Source: Kiloniellales bacterium
GTDB taxonomy: Bacteria > Pseudomonadota > Alphaproteobacteria > Kiloniellales > JAKSDN01
NCBI GenBank assembly: GCA_030064845.1
Contig: JASJEC010000071.1
Coordinates: 1-38,553 of the forward strand
Length of the DNA: 38,553 nt
Direction: 5' to 3'
The position numbers and the translations under genes were made by a program. This document shows positions 19,207-26,614 of the stretch, in pieces (position 1 is the stretch's first letter; every line of letters begins with the position of its first letter). The notes beneath the pieces were generated by a model. It worked only from the letters and a program-made list of their open reading frames with translations. It was not told the DNA's origin and searched no databases.

Positions 19207-20412
19207 TCAGCTCGCTTGGGCCAGGTCCTTCGACAGCGGCACCGGCCGCGCCGTGGTCCGGTAGTACTCCTGGGCGGCCGCGACGCCGCTGCCGGCCTCG
19301 ACCGGCATGCCGAGATCGCGCATCGCCATCTCGGCGCCCGACAGGCCGGAGAGTAGCATGAACTCGTTGAGATCGCCCAGGTGGCCGATCCGGAACACCC
19401 GGCCGGCGACCTTGGAGAGCCCGAGGCCGAAGGACAGGCCGTAGCGCAGGTAGGCCAGCTTGGCGAGCTCGTTGCCGTCGAAGCCGTCCGGCACGCAGAT
19501 CGCGCTGACCGTGTCCGAGTGCCACTTCGGCTCCTTGGCGCAGAGCGTCAGGCCCCAGCCGGTGACCGCGCGGCGCACGCCCTCGGCCATGCGGTGATGC
19601 CGGGCGAAGACGTTCTCCAGGCCCTCTTCGAGCAGCATGTCGACCGCGGCGCGCAGGCCGTGCAGCATGTGCATCGGCGGCGTGTAGGGGAAGAAGCCGT
19701 CGGCGTTGGTCTTGATCATGTCGTCGAAGTCGAAGTAGCAGCGGTAGAGCTTGGCCTGCTTGCGCGCCGCCAGCGCCTTCTCGCTGACGCAGAGGATCGC
19801 CAGGCCGGCCGGCAGCATGAAGCCCTTCTGGGAGCCGCTGACCGCGATGTCGACGCCCCACTCGTCCATGCGGAAGTCGATGCTGGCGATCGAGGAGACG
19901 CCGTCGACCATCAGCAGGGCCGGGTGGCCGAGGTCGTCCATCACCTTGCGCACGGCGGCCACGTCGCTGGTCACGCCGGTCGCGGTCTCGTTCTGGCAGA
20001 CCAGGACGGCCTTGATCTCATGGCCCTTGTCGGCCGCGAGGCGCTCGGCGTAGGTCTCGACCGGCGTGCCCTCGCCCCAGGGAACCTCGACCGCGTCGAC
20101 GTCGAGCGCGTGGCGCTGGCAGAGGTCGATCCAGAGGTGCGAGAACTGGCCGAAACGCGAGGCCAGAACCTTGTCGCCCGGCGACAGCGTGTTGGTGATC
20201 GCCGCCTCCCAGCCGCCGGTGCCCGAGGAGGGGAAGATGAAGACCTGCCCCTTCGTGGACTTGAAGATCTTCTTCACGTCCTCGTAGAGCGGCAGGGTGA
20301 AGTCGGGCAGATCGGGGGCGCGCTGGTCCTCCATCGGCCGATCGATCGCTTGCCGCACGCGGTGCGGGACATTGGTCGGACCGGGGATGAACAGGCTGTT
20401 GGTTCCGTGCAT
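19207..20412 (-). CDS. sgaA: Serine-glyoxylate aminotransferase
   Basis: 401-residue class V, PLP-dependent aminotransferase. The PLP lysine is Lys196 in VSGSQKGFML. The N-terminus NSLFIPGPTNVPHRVRQAID and the FPSSGTGGWEA segment are typical of serine-glyoxylate or alanine-glyoxylate aminotransferases. It converts serine and glyoxylate to hydroxypyruvate and glycine, a central step of the serine cycle. Upstream, GGAGGAATCCGCC precedes the ATG. It is followed by mtkA after 196 bases that contain a repeat, and the small gene at 20481-20747 lies 68 bases before it, suggesting one operon of five genes. Confidence 0.94.
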   Translation of the reverse strand: MHGTNSLFIPGPTNVPHRVRQAIDRPMEDQRAPDLPDFTLPLYEDVKKIFKSTKGQVFIFPSSGTGGWEAAITNTLSPGDKVLASRFGQFSHLWIDLCQRHALDVDAVEVPWGEGTPVETYAERLAADKGHEIKAVLVCQNETATGVTSDVAAVRKVMDDLGHPALLMVDGVSSIASIDFRMDEWGVDIAVSGSQKGFMLPAGLAILCVSEKALAARKQAKLYRCYFDFDDMIKTNADGFFPYTPPMHMLHGLRAAVDMLLEEGLENVFARHHRMAEGVRRAVTGWGLTLCAKEPKWHSDTVSAICVPDGFDGNELAKLAYLRYGLSFGLGLSKVAGRVFRIGHLGDLNEFMLLSGLSGAEMAMRDLGMPVEAGSGVAAAQEYYRTTARPVPLSKDLAQAS

Positions 20413-20480
20413 GGCGGATTCCTCCTGGAGGGATTGTTAGGTTTTGTTCGCTGTGTTCGGGTCGGGCGGCGCCGGCCGGA

Positions 20481-20747
20481 TCAGTTGTGCGAGTAGCACT
20501 CCTGCTCGACCAGGCGCATGGCGCCGGAGAAGTCGGGCGCGGCGGCACCGGCGATCTCGCCGTGACGGGCGCGGTAGCCCGAGAGCGAGACGACCTTTTC
20601 CGTGTTGGGATCGGCCAGAAGGCTGTCGAGCAGTTCGGCGATCCGCGGATCGTTCGCGTCGACGTCCACCGACCGGGACGAGGACGCCGGGCCGTCGTAG
20701 GCGATTTCAAGGACGATCCTGTTGCGAGAGGCCAGTGCTGCGCCCAT
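20481..20747 (-). CDS. Small protein of unknown function, first gene of the serine-cycle operon
   Basis: 88 residues from ATG 20747, which has AAGGAG about 12 bases upstream. The frame is open further up to 20855, but that start would fall in the candidate operator dyad. The protein is soluble by appearance, with a central acidic part (SVDVDANDPRIAELLDSLLA) and a C-terminus LVEQECYSHN. No family is recognised. Position and strand suggest co-expression with sgaA; a regulatory or accessory role in C1 assimilation would be a guess. Confidence 0.6.
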   Translation of the reverse strand: MGAALASRNRIVLEIAYDGPASSSRSVDVDANDPRIAELLDSLLADPNTEKVVSLSGYRARHGEIAGAAAPDFSGAMRLVEQECYSHN

Positions 20748-20854
20748 GGTCCGTTCCACTCCTTCCGTTGGCCGCGCGTCGCGGCGCTTGGTTAATGCGG
20801 CTTTGTCTTCTGCGGTGAGGCTGGTTTCGCACCGACCGCCCGTCTGCCACAACA

Positions 20855-20886
20855 CCCGAAGTCATGGGAAAACCATGTCATTCGGG
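20855..20886. promoter_or_regulatory. Candidate operator dyad between the serine-cycle operon and its divergent regulator
   Basis: CCCGAAGTCATGGG (20855-20868) faces CCATGTCATTCGGG (20873-20886) in inverted orientation. A third copy of the half-site, CCCGAAAGCATGGG, lies at 20947-20960. Common core: CCCGAA-N2-CATGGG. Three half-sites in the 208-bp divergent gap suggest a dimeric regulator acting on both directions. Confidence 0.6.
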
Positions 20887-20915
20887 CGGTCCGCGACCTT
20901 TCCGGGGAGTGGGGT

Positions 20916-20943
20916 TTGACACACCGGAAAGAATAGGGATAAC
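20916..20943 (+). promoter_or_regulatory. Candidate sigma70-type promoter of the response-regulator gene
   Basis: TTGACA (20916-20921), 16-base spacer, GATAAC (20938-20943). The -35 box is a perfect match. Transcription would begin near 20950, just before the first ATG, so either the message is nearly leaderless or the downstream GTG at 20995 is the true start. The third operator half-site overlaps the expected start point. Confidence 0.5.
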
Positions 20944-20955
20944 CTACCCGAAAGC

Positions 20956-21633
20956 ATGGGTGCTCGAAATGACAACGAGAAAGAGAAAAAGAGCGTGACC
21001 ACCGGGGAGGAAAGCGGGCCGATCGATGTTGCCATCGCGGACAAGAATCCGCTCGTGCTCTCGGCCCTTTCCGAATACTTCGACGACGATCCCCGGTTCA
21101 ACCTGGTTCTGACGGTCAAGACCGCGGAAGGTCTGCTGGAATCGCTGGGCCGCATGCAATTGCCCGTGGCGGTGATCGGCTGGATCCTGCCGAAGTGCGG
21201 CGGCACCGGTATCCTCGCCGCCTTGCGGGACAAGCCCGACGCGCCGCGGGTCGTGGTCTACAGCGGCAGCGACGACGGCGAGCTGGCGCGCAAGGTCCTC
21301 GCCCTGGGCGGGGCCGGATTCTGCTCGAAGAGCGAGCCCCCGGAGCGCGTCCTCGAGACGGTGCAGGCGGTCGCCCGGGGCCAGATGGTCTTTCCCTTCG
21401 TCGACGTACGCGAATTGAACCGCGACCCGCTCGACGTGCTGACCTCGAAGGAGCGCGACCTCCTGGCCGCGCTGGCCCGCGGCCGCACCAACGATCAGCT
21501 GGCCGGCGACTTCGATGTCTCGGTCAATACGGTCAAGTTCCACCTGCGCAACATCTACGACAAGCTCTCGCTCAAGAATCGCGCCCAGGCCGTCGCCTTC
21601 TACTACTCGGCGAGCGGCGGCGCGGGGCTTTGA
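20956..21633 (+). CDS. LuxR/NarL-family response regulator with pseudoreceiver domain
   Basis: 225 residues from ATG 20956, or 212 from GTG 20995, which has purine-rich AGAGAAAAAGAGC in front. Receiver domain about 23-140: Asp29 (IADKNP), Ser103 (VYSGS) and Lys125 (CSKS) are kept, but the phosphoacceptor position reads VIGWILPK, with Gly75 where aspartate is expected. The C-terminal LuxR helix-turn-helix is intact (about 160-217: LTSKERDLLAALARGRTNDQ, then VSVNTVKFHLRNIYDKL). It therefore probably works without phosphorylation, possibly sensing a ligand or partner. It is divergent from the serine-cycle operon, with repeated half-sites between them, and is a likely regulator of that operon. 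Confidence 0.85.
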   Translation: MGARNDNEKEKKSVTTGEESGPIDVAIADKNPLVLSALSEYFDDDPRFNLVLTVKTAEGLLESLGRMQLPVAVIGWILPKCGGTGILAALRDKPDAPRVVVYSGSDDGELARKVLALGGAGFCSKSEPPERVLETVQAVARGQMVFPFVDVRELNRDPLDVLTSKERDLLAALARGRTNDQLAGDFDVSVNTVKFHLRNIYDKLSLKNRAQAVAFYYSASGGAGL

Positions 21634-21664
21634 TGCCGGACGCCGAGTGCAGGCAGTGAATCGG

Positions 21665-22144
21665 ATGAGCGAAACCAAGATCCGCCTGGCGGGCCCGGAA
21701 GACGCAGCGCCGCTGGCGGCCATGATCGAAGCGATGGACCACCACTACGGCGATCCGCCCCATGCCGCCGGCGCGGTCGAGGCGGCCGCGCGGTCCTGGC
21801 TGCGCGGCGAAGGATCGGATGCGCGCTTTCTCCTCGCCTTTGCCGGCGACGCGCCCATTGGCCTCGCCTGCTTTGCCCTGCTCCACCCCGGCACCGGCCT
21901 GGGCGGCGTGGCCTTTCTGAAGGATCTCTTCGTGGTCGCCGAGTGGCGCAGCCGGCGGGTCGGCGAGGACCTGCTCAAGGCCCTGGCCGCGCTCTGCCGC
22001 GACGAGGGGATCAGGCGCGTCGACTGGGTGGTCGAGAACGACCGCGCCGAGGCCTTCTATGCGCGCCTCGGTGCCGATCTGCGGCCGGAGAAGCGGTCCA
22101 TGCGCTTCGAGGCGGAAACCCTGGCCGCGCTGGCCGGCTCCTGA
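21665..22144 (+). CDS. GNAT-family N-acetyltransferase
   Basis: 159 residues from ATG 21665. It begins IRLAGPEDAAPLAAMIEAMD and has the acetyl-CoA-binding region FLKDLFVVAEWRSRRVGEDL (R-x2-R-V-G form of the Q/R-x-x-G-x-G/A motif) at about 96-115. The end, VVENDRAEAFYARLGA, is typical of GNAT enzymes that acetylate small amines or protein N-termini. Substrate unknown. It follows the response regulator by 31 bases on the same strand and is probably co-transcribed with it. A GCAGG element before the ATG is a weak ribosome-binding site. Confidence 0.85.
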   Translation: MSETKIRLAGPEDAAPLAAMIEAMDHHYGDPPHAAGAVEAAARSWLRGEGSDARFLLAFAGDAPIGLACFALLHPGTGLGGVAFLKDLFVVAEWRSRRVGEDLLKALAALCRDEGIRRVDWVVENDRAEAFYARLGADLRPEKRSMRFEAETLAALAGS

Positions 22145-22168
22145 GGCGGCCCAGCGCACCCCGTCCTC

Positions 22169-22194
22169 GACGCCCGTACTTGACGCCCGTACTT
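22169..22194. repeat. 13-bp tandem duplication upstream of uspA
   Basis: GACGCCCGTACTT occurs twice in a row (22169-22181 and 22182-22194) and is followed by GACGCA. Its last two bases form the first two bases of the FNR-type box, so the duplication produces a second degenerate left half-site one unit upstream. Confidence 0.7.
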
Positions 22195-22206
22195 GACGCA
22201 GGTCAA
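22193..22206. promoter_or_regulatory. FNR/FixK/Dnr-type box upstream of the universal stress gene
   Basis: TTGACGCAGGTCAA is a perfect 5-bp dyad (TTGAC-N4-GTCAA) of the CRP/FNR class. It lies 65 bases before ATG 22272. Universal stress genes are often in oxygen-limitation regulons, which supports the call. No strong -10 box was found at the expected distance. Confidence 0.6.
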
Positions 22207-22271
22207 CGCAGAGGGCGCCGCGAATCGCGCACTCTGGGGCTTCGACAGGATCAGTGAACGCGGGAACCTAG

Positions 22272-22808
22272 ATGAAGACAATTCTTGTGCCCTTCGACGG
22301 CTCGAAGGCGGCGGAGAGCGCGCTCGACGTGGCCGTCGATCTGGCGCTCCAGCACGGCGCCGGCATTCGTCTGCTGCACGTTCTGCTGCAGGACGCGGAA
22401 GCCGACGAACTCATGGACTTGCCGGGCGTTTCCGGCGCCGGCGCGGCGCTCACGGAGGAGCTGAATCGCCTCTCCCATACGCCGGAGCAGCCCCACACCC
22501 TTGAGGAGGACATGGCCGACCCGGACGCGCCGCTCCATCCCGCCCCCGCGGATCTACTGCGCAGCATCGGCAGCCAAGTTCTGGCCTGGGCGGAACGCCG
22601 CGCGCTCGAGCGGGACGCCAAGGCCGAGGCCCTCGACATCGCGACCGGCGCGCCCGCCGAGGCGATCCTGACCGCCGCGAAGGACATCGGCGCCGACGCA
22701 ATCGTCATGGGGACCCGCGGGCTCAAGCCGATCGACGCGATCACCGTCGGCAGCGTCTCCCAGAAGGTCTGCAGCAAGGCCGCCTGCACCTGCATCATGG
22801 TGCACTGA
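22272..22808 (+). CDS. Universal stress protein (UspA family)
   Basis: 178 residues in a single Usp domain. It begins MKTILVPFDGSKAAESALDV, and the ATP-binding motif G-x2-G-x9-G-S is present near the end (GTRGLKPIDAITVGSVSQKV). Residues about 55-90 are a longer, proline- and acid-rich insertion (HTPEQPHTLEEDMADPDAP) between the two halves, so it exceeds the usual length of about 140-150. It would bind ATP and help cells survive energy or oxygen limitation. Its own upstream region carries an FNR-type box and a terminator-like hairpin follows, so it is probably a single-gene unit. Confidence 0.92.
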   Translation: MKTILVPFDGSKAAESALDVAVDLALQHGAGIRLLHVLLQDAEADELMDLPGVSGAGAALTEELNRLSHTPEQPHTLEEDMADPDAPLHPAPADLLRSIGSQVLAWAERRALERDAKAEALDIATGAPAEAILTAAKDIGADAIVMGTRGLKPIDAITVGSVSQKVCSKAACTCIMVH

Positions 22809-22832
22809 GGGGCCTTCTGTCAGTGATGCCGA

Positions 22833-22863
22833 GGCCGGCGCGGCAAGGCTCGCTGCGCCGGCC
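22833..22863 (+). terminator. Terminator-like hairpin after the universal stress gene
   Basis: GGCCGGCGC and GCGCCGGCC form a perfect 9-bp stem with a 13-base loop, 25 bases after the stop. There is no T-run directly after it, so termination is not certain. Confidence 0.5.
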
Positions 22864-22878
22864 CCGCACAATCGCGCC

Positions 22879-22906
22879 TTGCCCTTTTCCCCCGCTCCGC
22901 TATAAC
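22879..22906 (+). promoter_or_regulatory. Candidate sigma70-type promoter of the ABC exporter unit
   Basis: TTGCCC (22879-22884), 16-base spacer, TATAAC (22901-22906). It lies upstream of a possible leader peptide at 22952 and of the exporter gene at 23052. Confidence 0.5.
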
Positions 22907-22951
22907 AGCGCGCGTCGCGGCACCGTTTGCCGCGCCCGTTCGGAGAGTCAC

Positions 22952-22981
22952 ATGCCCGGTATCACTCGACCAACCCGCTGA
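22952..22981 (+). CDS. Possible 9-residue leader peptide
   Basis: ATG at 22952 has GGAGAG with a spacing of about 5-6 bases, better than the site before the main gene. The frame reads MPGITRPTR and stops at TGA 22979-22981. It lies about 40 bases after the expected transcription start and 70 before the exporter gene. Short leader frames before transporter genes can sense ribosome stalling, but nothing here proves expression. Confidence 0.35.
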   Translation: MPGITRPTR

Positions 22982-23051
22982 CCGCCGGCCGCGCACGCAT
23001 CTGAGCTTGGTCCGGCCGGGATTCGCGTCCCCCTTCGCCTGGACTGAAGCC

Positions 23052-24941
23052 ATGCTCGCCTTCTTCGAGAACCTCATCGACCCCTTTCCCGCCGCCGTGC
23101 CGGACAAGCCGCCGCGCCGGCTGTTCGGCTTCATTGCGCACTACACCCGGCCGATTGCGCTCCACCTGGTGCTGGTCGCGCTGACCGCGGCCGCCTTCGG
23201 CATCATGGAGGTCGCGCTCTTCGGCTTCCTCGGCAACCTGGTCGATTTCCTCGCGGGCGCCGATCCGGTGACCTTCTGGTCCGATCACTTCTGGTGGCTG
23301 CTCGGCGTCGGCCTCCTGGTGCTGGTCGTCATGCCCTGCACCGAGCTGCTGCACGAGGGCCTGACCAACCAGGGCATCATGGGCAACTTCCCCATGCGCA
23401 TCCGCTGGCTGGCGCACCGTTACGTGCTGCGCCAGTCGATGAGCTTCTTCCAGGAAGACTTCGCCGGGCGGGTCGCGACCAAGGTCATGCAGACCGCGCT
23501 GGCGGTGCGCGAGGTGGTGGCGCTGACCACCGAGGTCTTCGTCTATGTCGGGGTCTACTTCCTCGGCGCCCTGGTGCTCTTCGCCCAGAACGACTGGCGC
23601 CTGATGGCGCCGCTGGCGCTCTGGGCGTTGGCCTACGCGGCGACCATGCGGTTCTTCATCCCCCGCATGAAGCAGGTCGCCAAGGAACAGGCCGACGCCC
23701 GCTCGGACGTGACCGGACGGATCGTCGACTCCTACACCAACATCCAGACGGTCAAGCTCTTCGCCCACGCGGCGCGCGAGGAGGGCTACGTCAGGGACTC
23801 CATGACCCCCTTCATGGACACGGTGCACCGGCAGTTCCGCCTGGTCACCTGGCTCAACCTGACGCTCGAGATCCTGAACGGCGCCCTGCTGGTGGCGATC
23901 GGACTGATCGGTATCTGGCTGTGGACCGCCGAGGCCGTGACCGCGGGCGCGGTCGCGCTCGCCGTCGGCCTGGTGCTGCGCCTCAAGGGCATGTCCCACT
24001 GGGTCATGTGGGAGATGGCCTCGCTATTCGAGAACATCGGCACGGTCCAGGACGGCCTCGAGACCATCGCCAACGAGCACGACCTGGTCGACCGGCCGGC
24101 CGCGCCCGCGCTCGCCATCGGGGACGGCGCGATCGCCTTCGAGCACGTGCGCTTCCACTACGGCAAAGAGGGCGGCGTGCTCGACGACCTCTCGCTCTCG
24201 ATCGCGCCGGGCGAGAAGATCGGCCTGGTCGGCCCCTCGGGGGCCGGCAAGTCGACCGTGGTCAACTTGCTGCTGCGGTTCTACGACACCGAGGCCGGGC
24301 AGATCCTGATCGACAGCCAGGACATCGCTGGAGTCACCCAGGAGAGCCTGCGCGCCGCCATCGGCCTGGTCTCCCAGGACACCTCGCTGCTGCACCGCTC
24401 GGTGCGCGACAACATCCGCTACGGCCGCCCCGATGCGACCGAGGCCGAGATCATGGCCGCGGTCGAGGCGGCCAAGGCGGCCAGCTTCGTGCCCGACCTG
24501 GCGGACCGCGCCGGCCGCAGAGGCCTGGACGCCCACGTCGGCGAGCGCGGGGTCAAGCTCTCGGGCGGCCAGCGCCAGCGCATCGCGATCGCCCGGGTGA
24601 TCCTGAAGGACGCGCCGATCCTGGTGCTCGACGAAGCAACCTCGGCGCTCGACTCCGAGGTCGAGGCGGCGATCCAGGACTCGCTGACCGGGCTGATGGC
24701 CGGCAAGACGGTGATCGCGATTGCTCACCGACTCTCCACCATCGCCGCCATGGACCGGCTGATCGTGATGGACCGCGGCCGCATCGTCGAGCAGGGCGGC
24801 CACGAGGAACTGCTGGCGGCCGGCGGCCTCTACGCCCGGCTCTGGGCGCGCCAGTCCGGCGGCTTCCTCGACGCCGGCCCGGGCGAGCAGGGCCGGGTCG
24901 GCCTGGCGCCGGCGCTTCCCGATCAGGCGGTCGCGGAGTAG
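23052..24941 (+). CDS. ABC exporter, fused permease and ATPase
   Basis: 629 residues from ATG 23052 (MLAFFENLIDPFP). It is a half-transporter that would act as a homodimer. The membrane domain (about 30-330) has six hydrophobic segments. The ATPase domain carries Walker A GPSGAGKSTVV (about 393), signature LSGGQRQRI (about 501), Walker B ILVLDEATSALDSE (about 522) and the H-loop AIAHRLS. The layout is that of MsbA/Atm1-like multidrug or lipid exporters; the substrate is not evident. The start codon has only a weak Shine-Dalgarno element, and a better one serves a short upstream frame. No genes of an accessory channel or adaptor are nearby. Confidence 0.92.
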   Translation: MLAFFENLIDPFPAAVPDKPPRRLFGFIAHYTRPIALHLVLVALTAAAFGIMEVALFGFLGNLVDFLAGADPVTFWSDHFWWLLGVGLLVLVVMPCTELLHEGLTNQGIMGNFPMRIRWLAHRYVLRQSMSFFQEDFAGRVATKVMQTALAVREVVALTTEVFVYVGVYFLGALVLFAQNDWRLMAPLALWALAYAATMRFFIPRMKQVAKEQADARSDVTGRIVDSYTNIQTVKLFAHAAREEGYVRDSMTPFMDTVHRQFRLVTWLNLTLEILNGALLVAIGLIGIWLWTAEAVTAGAVALAVGLVLRLKGMSHWVMWEMASLFENIGTVQDGLETIANEHDLVDRPAAPALAIGDGAIAFEHVRFHYGKEGGVLDDLSLSIAPGEKIGLVGPSGAGKSTVVNLLLRFYDTEAGQILIDSQDIAGVTQESLRAAIGLVSQDTSLLHRSVRDNIRYGRPDATEAEIMAAVEAAKAASFVPDLADRAGRRGLDAHVGERGVKLSGGQRQRIAIARVILKDAPILVLDEATSALDSEVEAAIQDSLTGLMAGKTVIAIAHRLSTIAAMDRLIVMDRGRIVEQGGHEELLAAGGLYARLWARQSGGFLDAGPGEQGRVGLAPALPDQAVAE

Positions 24942-25094
24942 GCAGAGACTGAACTGGCCGGCGGGGACGGAAAGGCCTGCGCGGACCGCTATTGCTTCGG
25001 CGTTTCCTAATCGAGGCTGCGGAAACCACTGCTTGATCCGAACCCAGCCGCCGAAGACAGTGTGGTGCTTTGAGTGCCGGAAGAGGACCAGGAA

Positions 25095-26369
25095 ATGGCG
25101 GTTGAGAGAATAGAGACGCTCGTCGTCGGGGGCGGCCAGGCGGGCTTGGCCATGAGCGAGCACCTGAGCGGCCAGGGCGTGCCGCACCTGGTTCTGGAGC
25201 GGCACCGGATCGCCGAGCGCTGGCGCTCGGAAAGATGGGATTCCCTGGTCGCCAACGGTCCGGCCTGGCACGACCGCTTCCCGGGCATGGAGTTCCCCGA
25301 AATCGGTCCCGACGCCTTCGCCACCAAGGAGATGGTCGCGGACTACTTCGTGGCCTACGCGGAGAAGATCGGCGCCCCCATCCGCTGCGGCGTCGAGGTA
25401 AGAGAGGTCCGCAGGAACGCCGGCCGGCCCGGCTTCCGTGTGGAGACCTCGGAGGGCGTGATCGAAGCCAACCACGTGGTCGCCGCGACCGGGCCTTTCC
25501 AGCGGCCGCTCGTCCCGCCCGTCGTTCCCGACGACGCGGGGATCATGCAAATTCATTCCAACGCCTACCGCAATCCCGGCCAGCTGCCCGAAGGCGCGGT
25601 GCTGGTGGTCGGCGCGGGGTCTTCCGGCGTGCAGATCGCGGACGAGCTCCTGGGCGCGGGAAAGCGGGTCATCCTCTCGGTCGGCCCCCACGACCGTCCC
25701 CCCAGAAGCTACCGCGGGCGTGACTTCGTCTGGTGGCTGGGGGTCCTCGGCAAGTGGGACGCCGCGGCCCTCGAGCGGGGCACGGCCCACGTCACAATCT
25801 CGGTCAGCGGCGCCCACGGCGGCCACACCGTCGACTTCCGGCGCCTCGCCCAACGGGGCATGACGCTCGCCGGCATGACGCAGAAGTTCGCCGACGGCGT
25901 GATGCACTTCGCGCCGGACCTCGCGGACAATCTCGCTCGCGGGGACGCCAACTACCTGTCGATGCTGGACGAGGCCGACGCCTACATCGCCCGCAACGGT
26001 CTCGACCTTCCCGAGGAGCCCGAGGCCCGCAAGATCGATCCCGACCCGGACTGCGTCAGCGACCCGGTCCTCGATCTGGACTTGGCAGCGGCCGGCGTCA
26101 CCTCGATCATCTGGGCGACGGGCTACGCCCTCGATTTCAGCTGGCTCAAGGTCGACGTCTTCGACGAAGCCGGCAAGCCGAAGCATCACCGCGGTGTCTC
26201 GCCCGAGCCGGGGATCTATTTCCTCGGCCTGCCGTGGCTGTCGCGGCGGGGCTCCTCCTTCATCTGGGGCGTCTGGCACGACGCCAAGTACCTGGCCGAC
26301 CATATCGCCACGCAGCGCGCCTACCTCGCCTACCGTGGTGCCGAGCAACGGGTGGCGGAACCCGCCTAG
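25095..26369 (+). CDS. Flavin-containing monooxygenase-type FAD/NAD(P)H oxidoreductase
   Basis: 424 residues from ATG 25095 with GAGGA about 7 bases upstream; a GTG seven codons earlier is less likely. It has two dinucleotide folds: FAD motif VVGGGQAGLAMSEHL (about 12-26) and NAD(P)H motif VVGAGSSGVQIADEL (about 171-185). The closing ATG segment IIWATGYALDF is typical of class B flavin monooxygenases and related CzcO/YUCCA-like proteins. It probably oxygenates a small nucleophilic or carbonyl substrate. It follows the ABC exporter after 153 bases on the same strand. The next gene is separated from it by two repeats, so it is probably the end of its transcript. Confidence 0.87.
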   Translation: MAVERIETLVVGGGQAGLAMSEHLSGQGVPHLVLERHRIAERWRSERWDSLVANGPAWHDRFPGMEFPEIGPDAFATKEMVADYFVAYAEKIGAPIRCGVEVREVRRNAGRPGFRVETSEGVIEANHVVAATGPFQRPLVPPVVPDDAGIMQIHSNAYRNPGQLPEGAVLVVGAGSSGVQIADELLGAGKRVILSVGPHDRPPRSYRGRDFVWWLGVLGKWDAAALERGTAHVTISVSGAHGGHTVDFRRLAQRGMTLAGMTQKFADGVMHFAPDLADNLARGDANYLSMLDEADAYIARNGLDLPEEPEARKIDPDPDCVSDPVLDLDLAAAGVTSIIWATGYALDFSWLKVDVFDEAGKPKHHRGVSPEPGIYFLGLPWLSRRGSSFIWGVWHDAKYLADHIATQRAYLAYRGAEQRVAEPA

Positions 26370-26400
26370 CCGGCTGAGAAAGCCTGCGGCCCTTGACGAC

Positions 26401-26503
26401 GGTCATTCTTCGACATGGGGCGCAGCCCGGCGCTTCGCGCGGATGAGGGTAAGTGCTTCAAGCACCTCGCCCTCACCCTGAGCTTGTCGAAGGGTGATGG
26501 TGC
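26401..26503. repeat. Dispersed palindromic intergenic repeat, family 1, copy B
   Basis: Carries GGTCATTCTTCGAC on the left, GATGAGGGTAAGTGCTTCAA in the middle and CTGAGCTTGTCGAAGGGTGA on the right, matching the layout of 3990-4073. The left arm is more degenerate than in copy A. Confidence 0.7.
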
Positions 26504-26515
26504 CAACTAAGCACG

Positions 26516-26560
26516 AACCCGGTGAACCTGCTCCAAAACTACAATCCAGAGCGGATTCAC
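26516..26560. repeat. Fragment of the double-hairpin element, copy 4
   Basis: Holds only the middle of the element: AACCCGGTGAACCTGCTCC, then a 10-base-scale linker and AGAGCGGATTCAC. Both outer arms are missing and neither edge has the CTAG/TA context. It adjoins the family 1 repeat, suggesting decay or truncation by another rearrangement. Confidence 0.7.
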
Positions 26561-26614
26561 GCGCTAGACTGGGACCCAGGCCCGATCCCAGCTCAACGCG
26601 AAACGCTCCAGCCG

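Noticed and set aside
22169..22194. 13-bp tandem repeat as an iteron or origin signal
   Set aside because: Only two units, and no replication gene or AT-rich unwinding region nearby.
24024..26348. 774-codon open frame on the minus strand
   Set aside because: It runs antisense across the ABC exporter and flavin monooxygenase, both of which have full motif support.
26522..26614. Longer N-terminus for the LysR regulator
   Set aside because: The extra codons come from a fragment of the double-hairpin element; the conserved domain starts at 26615.
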